A stretch of DNA of 10,769 bases from CALHAX01 sp038523655 (lineage in GTDB: Bacteria > Pseudomonadota > Alphaproteobacteria > Rhizobiales > CALHAX01): assembly GCA_038523655.1 (NCBI GenBank), contig JBCBJG010000094.1, forward strand, positions 1-10,769, written 5' to 3'. The position numbers were made by a program, and so were the translations under genes. Shown piece after piece: positions 6,396 through 10,769 of the stretch. Within the stretch, counting starts at the first letter, position 1. Each line of letters begins with the position of its first letter. Under the pieces are notes generated by a model. That model had not been told where the DNA came from and ran no database searches. It saw only the letters and a program-made list of their open reading frames with translations.

Positions 6396-7410
6396 GTGAG
6401 CGTTCCGACGCGACCGTATCCTTCCATTCCACGTCCCTGAAGAACACGTAGAACCGACCGGCGTTCAAGAGATCGTAGGCGCTGTTCACGGCAAAGACGA
6501 TCAGCACCCACCACACAGCGAAGTGCTCGGATTGCACACCGAGCGAGCCGAGCACGGCGACCGCGTCATAGTAGATGGTCGCAAACATGTGCGGCGACGT
6601 CGGCAGCAGGTCGATCAGATTTGCCTCGGTCTGCACCGCTTCGCGCACACATGCAGTCTCGACGGATTTGCACGTCCCGACGATCGCGAAGGGAGCCAAC
6701 GCCGCCAGGCCAGCGACGAGATTGTTCCGCCACCACACGTTGCCGGCGGCCGGCTGTTCTGCTGCTTCGTGATCGGATGCGGCCCGCTCCAGCCGAATTT
6801 CCTGGCGACGTGCGAGCGCGATCCATGCCGAGTTCATCAGCAACAGCGCACTGTGCATCGCCACGTAGCCGGCAAAGATCGATGAACTGAGCGGCAGATT
6901 GGATGAGACCGCGAAGACCACGTACTCGAACTCGGCGCAGATCAGGTAGAACAGCGTACCGTGGAGAAAAATAATGATGAGATGAAACGCGATCGCGAGA
7001 TTAGACAGGTCGCCTTTAGCCCGTTCCGCATCGGGTGCGATCGCGTGGAACTTCGCCGCTGCGATCACGAGGCTTTGCAGGTTTCGCGGTACCCAGAAGA
7101 ACCGCAGCCCGAGCAACGCGATGTTGGCGAAGAGGAGAAAAATTAGCAGCGTTTTCTCATCGACGACGCCGACGGTGCCGTCTTGCACGCGCGTGAAAAA
7201 CTCGCGCGAGCCGAGAAAGACCTGTGTCAGCCCGAGCGCCATCGCGAACGCGTAGACCGTCGCCAGAACATCGAGACCGCCTGCGTTCGTCTTGATTTCA
7301 ACCGCGGTTCGGACAGTGGGCGACGCGGGGTCCTGAGCCTCTATCTGTGCGCTCGATCGATCGTCGGCAGCCGCGCTCGACGTTCCTGCTGTGCCGGTCT
7401 GCTCACTCAC
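6379..7410 (-). CDS. Multi-pass membrane protein of unknown function
   Basis: This is the first gene of the three-gene cassette, 343 residues from a GTG start at 7410. After a polar, Ala/Ser/Thr-rich cytoplasmic-type N-terminus of about 45 residues, there are about seven hydrophobic helices (roughly 46-66, 87-107, 136-158, 175-199, 231-247, 276-292 and 297-316), with a charged loop around 200-225 and a basic C-terminus. Two cysteines (C247, C254) lie in the segment after helix 5. I recognise no family. The GTG was chosen because GGGGGGAA lies at good distance upstream and because the extra residues from the in-frame ATGs at 7446 or 7482 look non-coding; those starts remain possible. The gene overlaps the solute-binding-like gene by 17 bases, indicating coupled expression. 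Confidence 0.7.
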   Translation of the reverse strand: MSEQTGTAGTSSAAADDRSSAQIEAQDPASPTVRTAVEIKTNAGGLDVLATVYAFAMALGLTQVFLGSREFFTRVQDGTVGVVDEKTLLIFLLFANIALLGLRFFWVPRNLQSLVIAAAKFHAIAPDAERAKGDLSNLAIAFHLIIIFLHGTLFYLICAEFEYVVFAVSSNLPLSSSIFAGYVAMHSALLLMNSAWIALARRQEIRLERAASDHEAAEQPAAGNVWWRNNLVAGLAALAPFAIVGTCKSVETACVREAVQTEANLIDLLPTSPHMFATIYYDAVAVLGSLGVQSEHFAVWWVLIVFAVNSAYDLLNAGRFYVFFRDVEWKDTVASERSRAPIS

Positions 7411-7487
7411 TGGAATTCCCCCCGACGCAGACGCGTTCTGGCGCATGCCTGCACAGACGCTGCGGAAAACTCGCGGCCTCACGTCGG

Positions 7488-7514
7488 GTTCTACTTATGC
7501 AGAATTTCAGTCAA
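7488..7514 (-). promoter_or_regulatory. Candidate promoter of the three-gene membrane cassette
   Basis: On the minus strand, TTGACT (7514-7509) resembles a -35 hexamer and TAGAAC (7493-7488) a weak -10, with a 15-bp spacer that is shorter than usual. It lies between the ABC transporter stop (7569) and the chosen start of the membrane protein (7410), in the 158-bp gap. Without it, the cassette would depend on readthrough from the ABC transporter gene. Confidence 0.3.
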
Positions 7515-7568
7515 CGCGCGAGTGTCGTGATCGGCGAGAGACGCCAGGTATCACCGCCCCCAACGATC

Positions 7569-9437
7569 TCAATCGCCGAACTGCTTTGCGGCCAACTCCG
7601 CATAAAGACCGCCGGCATCGCTGAGCGCCGCGTGCGTGCCTTCTTCGACGATCCGTCCGTTGTCGAGGACGAGAATACGGTCGGCGCCGCGCACGGTTGC
7701 CAGCCGGTGCGCGATGACCAGCGTCGTGCGATCTTCCATGATCTCATCCAGCGCGCTCTGCACTTCCGCCTCGTTGGTGGCATCGAGTGCGCTGGTTGCT
7801 TCGTCGAGCAGCAGCACGGGTGCGTCACGGAGTACGGCGCGGGCGATCGCGATGCGCTGGCGTTGCCCGCCCGAGAGTGTAACACCGCGCTCGCCGAGCA
7901 TGGTGTCGTACCCGTCGGGCAAATCCGCGACGAAGGCATCGGCCCGCGCAACCACGGCCGCCGCTTCAACCTCCGCTTTGCTCGCATCCGTGCGTCCGTA
8001 ACGGATGTTTTCCAACACGGTATCGGCGAACGTGGCCACCTCCTGCGGAACGATCGCCAACCTGCCACGCACGTCGGTGACCCGCGCCGTCGCAATGTTC
8101 ACGCCGTCGAGCCGTACGACGCCGTGGGTCGGGTCGTAAAAGCGCGAGAGCAGCGCAAAGATCGTCGATTTCCCGCTGCCGGATGGCCCGACAATCGCGA
8201 CGGTCTCCCCCGGGGCGACGGAGAACGAGACGCGGTGCAACGCCTTGTCGTCTGGCCGTGTCGGATAGCTGAAACTGACTTCGTCGAAAGCGATCGCCCC
8301 GCGCTCGGTCCCCGCTTTCGTCGTCCGGGCGGGGAGCGCCACGGGATGCGCAGGAGAGACAATCGTCGGTGTAACCTCGAGCAGTTCGATCAGCCGCTCG
8401 GCGGAACCGGCCGCCTGCTGCAGTTCGCCCCAGACTTCGGAAAGCTCGGCAAGCGCGCCGGCTGCGAAGATCGAATAGAGGACGAACTGGCCGAGCGTCC
8501 CGGCGGAAATCGTTCCGGCAACCACGGCGCTTGCGCCATACCAGAGCACGCCGGTGATGCTTGCGAACGTGAGGAAGATCACGCTGCACGTGAGGATCGC
8601 CCGGGCGATCATACGGGCGCGGGCAGCGAGGAAACTTTCTTCAACCGCGCCTGCAAAGCGCTCCTGCATCACGCCTTCGTTGGCGAACGACTGCAGCGTG
8701 CGGACCTCGGAAATATTCTCCGTCGCGAGCGCCGACGCGTCGGCCAACGTGTCCTGCGCGTGCCGGGAGAGCTGGCGCACCGAGCGCCCGAACGCGATCA
8801 GCGGCACGACGATGAGGGGGATAGCGATCACCACGAGGCCAGAAAGCTCGCCGCTGGTCACGATCATCATCGTGAGCGCACCGACCAGCATGACGACATT
8901 GCGGAGGCTTTGAGAGACTGCGACGCCAACGGCAGACTTGATTTGCGTAGTGTCTGCCGTCAGCCGGGACATCAGTTCACCGGCCCGTTGGCGCTCGAAA
9001 AAGGCGGGGCTGAGCGTCGTTAGATGCGCGAACACGTCCCGCCGCAGATCCGCGACCATCCGCTCCCCGAGCCACTGCACGAGAAAAAACCGCGATGCGC
9101 TCGCTACGGACAGGACCGCGCCGACCGCGAGCAAACCGATAAAGTAGACGTTGATGTCGACGCTCGCCCCGTCTGCGCCTTCAGCCCCGAAGCCGTAGTC
9201 GATCAGCCGGCGCACAGCGACGGGCAGCGTCAGGGTGGCGCCCGACGAGACGAACAACGCGACGATCGTCGCGCCGACCATCCATTTGTAGGGTGTAAGG
9301 TAGGGCCAGAGTGCCAGCAGCGGGCGAACGATATCGCGGCCCGCGGGCGTGCTCTGAGCGTCTTGCGACGCGTATGCGCCCGGCGCTGTCGTATCGCTCA
9401 CGGGGGTATGAAACTCGTTCTTTTGCGTGCCGTCCAC
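7569..9437 (-). CDS. ABC exporter half-transporter, fused permease and ATPase (ABCB/MsbA type)
   Basis: This is a complete 622-residue half-transporter expected to work as a homodimer in the inner membrane, exporting a lipid, drug or other hydrophobic substrate with ATP. A variable N-terminus (1-45) is followed by six transmembrane helices (about 54-75, 97-117, 172-193, 199-217, 283-303, 312-330) and a nucleotide-binding domain with every motif intact: Walker A GPSGSGKST (417-425), Q-loop Q465, signature LSGGQ (521-525), Walker B VLLLDE (541-546) and H-loop H577. It most resembles the MsbA-related group common in alphaproteobacteria (COG1132), but the substrate cannot be read from sequence, so no gene name is given. 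The GTG at 9437 is the longest start. A GTG at 9401 overlaps the stop of a small upstream ORF and is an equally plausible start, 12 residues shorter. It is transcribed divergently from the glutaredoxin fusion gene. Confidence 0.93.
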   Translation of the reverse strand: MDGTQKNEFHTPVSDTTAPGAYASQDAQSTPAGRDIVRPLLALWPYLTPYKWMVGATIVALFVSSGATLTLPVAVRRLIDYGFGAEGADGASVDINVYFIGLLAVGAVLSVASASRFFLVQWLGERMVADLRRDVFAHLTTLSPAFFERQRAGELMSRLTADTTQIKSAVGVAVSQSLRNVVMLVGALTMMIVTSGELSGLVVIAIPLIVVPLIAFGRSVRQLSRHAQDTLADASALATENISEVRTLQSFANEGVMQERFAGAVEESFLAARARMIARAILTCSVIFLTFASITGVLWYGASAVVAGTISAGTLGQFVLYSIFAAGALAELSEVWGELQQAAGSAERLIELLEVTPTIVSPAHPVALPARTTKAGTERGAIAFDEVSFSYPTRPDDKALHRVSFSVAPGETVAIVGPSGSGKSTIFALLSRFYDPTHGVVRLDGVNIATARVTDVRGRLAIVPQEVATFADTVLENIRYGRTDASKAEVEAAAVVARADAFVADLPDGYDTMLGERGVTLSGGQRQRIAIARAVLRDAPVLLLDEATSALDATNEAEVQSALDEIMEDRTTLVIAHRLATVRGADRILVLDNGRIVEEGTHAALSDAGGLYAELAAKQFGD

Positions 9438-9445
9438 GCCAACAT
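9398..9445 (-). CDS. Possible 15-codon upstream ORF coupled to the ABC transporter
   Basis: On the minus strand an ATG at 9445 has AGGTAG seven bases upstream, a better ribosome binding site than either GTG start of the transporter. The frame reads MLAWTARKRTSFIPP and stops at TGA (9400-9398). That TGA overlaps the in-frame transporter GTG at 9401 as GTGA, the usual geometry of translational coupling. The ORF is too short to judge by composition, and it could be chance. Confidence 0.3.
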   Translation of the reverse strand: MLAWTARKRTSFIPP

Positions 9446-9513
9446 GACGGTGCTACCTGCCCGGCGCAAGCGCGGCTCTTTGCTCACCCGGCCGCTGATC
9501 GCGCACCCGGCTG

Positions 9514-9537
9514 CACGCGTACCTGACACGCGTACCT
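9514..9537. repeat. Tandem 11-bp direct repeat in the divergent promoter region
   Basis: CACGCGTACCT occurs at 9514-9524 and 9527-9537, separated by GA, giving a 13-bp period. Each copy contains the palindrome ACGCGT. The pair lies between the divergent ABC transporter (minus) and glutaredoxin-fusion (plus) genes, about 77 bp from the transporter start and 124 bp from the fusion start, so it could be an operator. No regulator gene is visible in the window. Confidence 0.5.
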
Positions 9538-9660
9538 AGGGCGCCCTTGCGTATACGGCGTGGGATACCGACGTCACAGCCGCACTCGTGTCGTGCTGCG
9601 TGACGCCGGAGAGGTCGGCGGCCCGCGGCGCTCCCTCACGAACCAGAGGATGTGATCCCG

Positions 9661-10470
9661 ATGGCGATTTCTCTGCCGGCTGAACTCGTGCCCGACGACG
9701 CTCGCCGCGTCGCACGCAAATCACGTTCCGCCAGATGCGCCGAACTCTACCGCATGGCTGGCGACGACCATCTGTGTCCGTTCGGGCTGCAGGCCAAAAG
9801 CCTGCTAGAGCGCCGCGGGATTGAGGTGACCGACCACCCGCTGACCTCGCGTGAAGAGGTAGACGCATTCAAGGCGAAACACGGTGTTAGAACGACCCCG
9901 CAGATCTGGCTCGATGGTGTGCGTGTCGGCGGGTACGAGGGGCTTCAGGACGCGCTCGGCATCGACCGCCTGAAGGCCGGCGAGACCACATATCGCCCGG
10001 TGATCGCGCTGTTTGCCATGGCCTTTGCGATGGCGGGAGCGATAGCGATCACCGCCACCGGAACGCTTTTCACGCCGCATATTTTCGGATGGTTCATCGC
10101 TTCCGCGATGTGTCTCCTCGCGCTGCAGAAGCTCCAGGACGTGGAGAAATTCGCCACGATGTTCTTGAGCTACGATCTGCTGGCGCGTCGCTGGGTGCCA
10201 TACGGGAAGATCTACCCGTACGCCGAGGGTACCGCGGGCGTGCTGATGCTCGCTGGCGTTCTGACATGGCTTTCCGTGCCGATCGCGCTCGTCATCGGCG
10301 GCATTGGCGCCGCGTCGGTCTTCAAGGCCGTCTACCTCGACAAACGCGAACTGAAGTGCGCCTGCGTCGGTGGTGACAGCAACGTACCGCTCGGCTTTGT
10401 CTCATTACTTGAAAATGTGCTGATGGTTGGCATGGCGCTCTGGATGGCCGGCAAGGCGTTCCTCGTCTGA
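9661..10470 (+). CDS. Glutaredoxin fused to a MauE/DoxX-type redox membrane domain
   Basis: The 269-residue protein joins two domains. Residues about 24-105 form a glutaredoxin/thioredoxin fold, with a monothiol-type active site C39-P-F-G, the cis-proline segment RTTPQIW (77-83) and the GG..E (90-93) glutathione-binding end. Residues about 112-269 form a membrane domain with about four helices (114-133, 140-158, 193-223 region, 246-266) and the MauE-type motif C233-A-C235-VGG followed by NVPLG..S..EN. MauE-family proteins are needed for disulfide-rich methylamine dehydrogenase maturation; the fusion suggests transfer of thiol electrons across or at the inner membrane, a role inferred and not shown. 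The ATG at 9661 was preferred over the GTG at 9652 because AGAGGA lies at 9645-9650, too close to the GTG. No mau genes are nearby, so a methylamine role is not supported. Confidence 0.88.
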   Translation: MAISLPAELVPDDARRVARKSRSARCAELYRMAGDDHLCPFGLQAKSLLERRGIEVTDHPLTSREEVDAFKAKHGVRTTPQIWLDGVRVGGYEGLQDALGIDRLKAGETTYRPVIALFAMAFAMAGAIAITATGTLFTPHIFGWFIASAMCLLALQKLQDVEKFATMFLSYDLLARRWVPYGKIYPYAEGTAGVLMLAGVLTWLSVPIALVIGGIGAASVFKAVYLDKRELKCACVGGDSNVPLGFVSLLENVLMVGMALWMAGKAFLV

Positions 10471-10656
10471 CGCGCGCGGGCGCGACGACGCAAATACGCC
10501 GGTGTGTCCAGACGATTTCGCCGTTGGCGAACGTGATCTGCGGCGCATTCGGAGGGCTTTGCGGCCGGGGTATTGAACTTGCGCCGTGCACGTGACAGGC
10601 AGTGGCGATCTGGCGCATCCAGCGCTTCCGGTTCCTACCCGTCACACGAGCATTCC

Positions 10657-10769
10657 ATGATCAAAGCCGTCCTCGTCGAGCGCGACGAAAATAAGAAGAC
10701 CTCTGCCCGGCTCGGCGATGTCAGCGAAGACGACCTGCCCGAGGGCGACGTCACGGTCGACGTCGCGTA
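10657..10769 (+). CDS. AcuI/YhdH-type acrylyl-CoA reductase or quinone oxidoreductase, 5' fragment
   Basis: Only the first 37 codons lie inside the window. The protein begins MIKAVLVERDENKKTSA and continues to DLPEGDVTVDVA, which matches the N-terminus of the zinc-independent medium-chain dehydrogenase/reductase group that includes AcuI and E. coli YhdH (keyword features: Lys-Thr-Ser-Ala after an acidic turn and the DLPEG.V.V.V strand). AcuI reduces acryloyl-CoA to propionyl-CoA with NADPH, in DMSP degradation and other acrylate-producing routes. The catalytic and NADPH-binding parts are beyond the edge, so AcuI and other members cannot be separated. The ATG has only a weak GAG upstream. The preceding 186 bp after the glutaredoxin fusion contain no clear promoter or terminator. 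Confidence 0.75.
   Translation, partial: MIKAVLVERDENKKTSARLGDVSEDDLPEGDVTVDVA

Noticed and set aside
5586..6440. 284-codon plus-strand open frame opposite the solute-binding-like gene
   Set aside because: Arg-rich antisense shadow without signal peptide, domain or ribosome binding site; the minus-strand frame has a membrane anchor and a coherent fold.
7347..9023. 558-codon plus-strand open frame opposite the ABC transporter
   Set aside because: It is a mirror of a strong coding gene in GC-rich DNA: Arg/Gly/Asp/His-rich, no recognisable domain, and the minus strand has all ABC motifs intact.
10470..10492. GC-rich hairpin (CGCGC-GCGG-GCGCG) right after the glutaredoxin fusion gene
   Set aside because: Only a 5-bp stem in GC-rich DNA and no following T-run.
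10322..10645. 107-codon minus-strand frame at the end of the glutaredoxin fusion gene
   Set aside because: About half overlaps the certain plus-strand gene and the rest is Arg/Pro/Cys-rich with no recognisable motif; a gene remnant in 10500-10560 cannot be excluded but is unsupported.

Overview
The window is GC-rich and fits an alphaproteobacterium, probably from the Rhizobiales/Rhodobacterales side of the class. The signs are a ruvC-ruvA pair preceded by a perfect alphaproteobacterial LexA box (GTTC-N7-GTTC), a TTAA-N7-TTAA site of the CtrA type upstream of an outer-membrane protein, GANTC sites in both regulatory regions, and protein families common in that class. I cannot name a genus. No RNA genes, insertion sequences, phage genes or CRISPR arrays are visible. 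Gene density is ordinary and no region stands out as recently transferred.

Layout. (1) 97-1091, minus: an outer-membrane beta-barrel protein with a clear signal peptide, a strong ribosome binding site and a very good intrinsic terminator. (2) 1092-1468: a non-coding stretch holding the CtrA-like site and a short duplicated GC-rich hairpin element. (3) 1469-2620 and 2785-3675, plus: two secreted proteins of unknown function. The first has two domains, each with a cysteine pair. The second is built from three tandem copies of a small 'IKGN...WFC' (sunset-type) domain. (4) 3686-4887, minus: ruvA and ruvC, overlapping at TGATG, under the putative LexA box at 4957-4971. ruvB does not follow. (5) 5039-7410, minus: a tight three-gene cassette of unknown function, encoding a roughly seven-helix membrane protein, a membrane-anchored family-3 solute-binding-like protein and a four-helix membrane protein. 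(6) 7569-9437, minus: a complete ABCB/MsbA-type exporter half-transporter, perhaps with a 15-codon upstream ORF coupled to its start. (7) 9438-9660: a divergent promoter region with a tandem 11-bp repeat. (8) 9661-10470, plus: a glutaredoxin fused to a MauE/DoxX-type redox membrane domain. (9) 10657 to the window edge, plus: the start of an AcuI/YhdH-type acrylyl-CoA reductase or quinone oxidoreductase.

How they fit together. ruvC and ruvA resolve and migrate Holliday junctions, and SOS control makes sense for them. The outer-membrane protein and the two secreted proteins are envelope functions. The three-gene cassette at 5039-7410 is the best candidate for an undescribed unit: the genes are tightly packed or overlapping, all three products are membrane-bound, one binds a ligand by homology, and there is no adjacent ABC permease or ATPase that would make it an ordinary uptake system. 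The most solid new observations are the two predicted transcription-factor sites, the missing ruvB and the triple-domain secreted protein.
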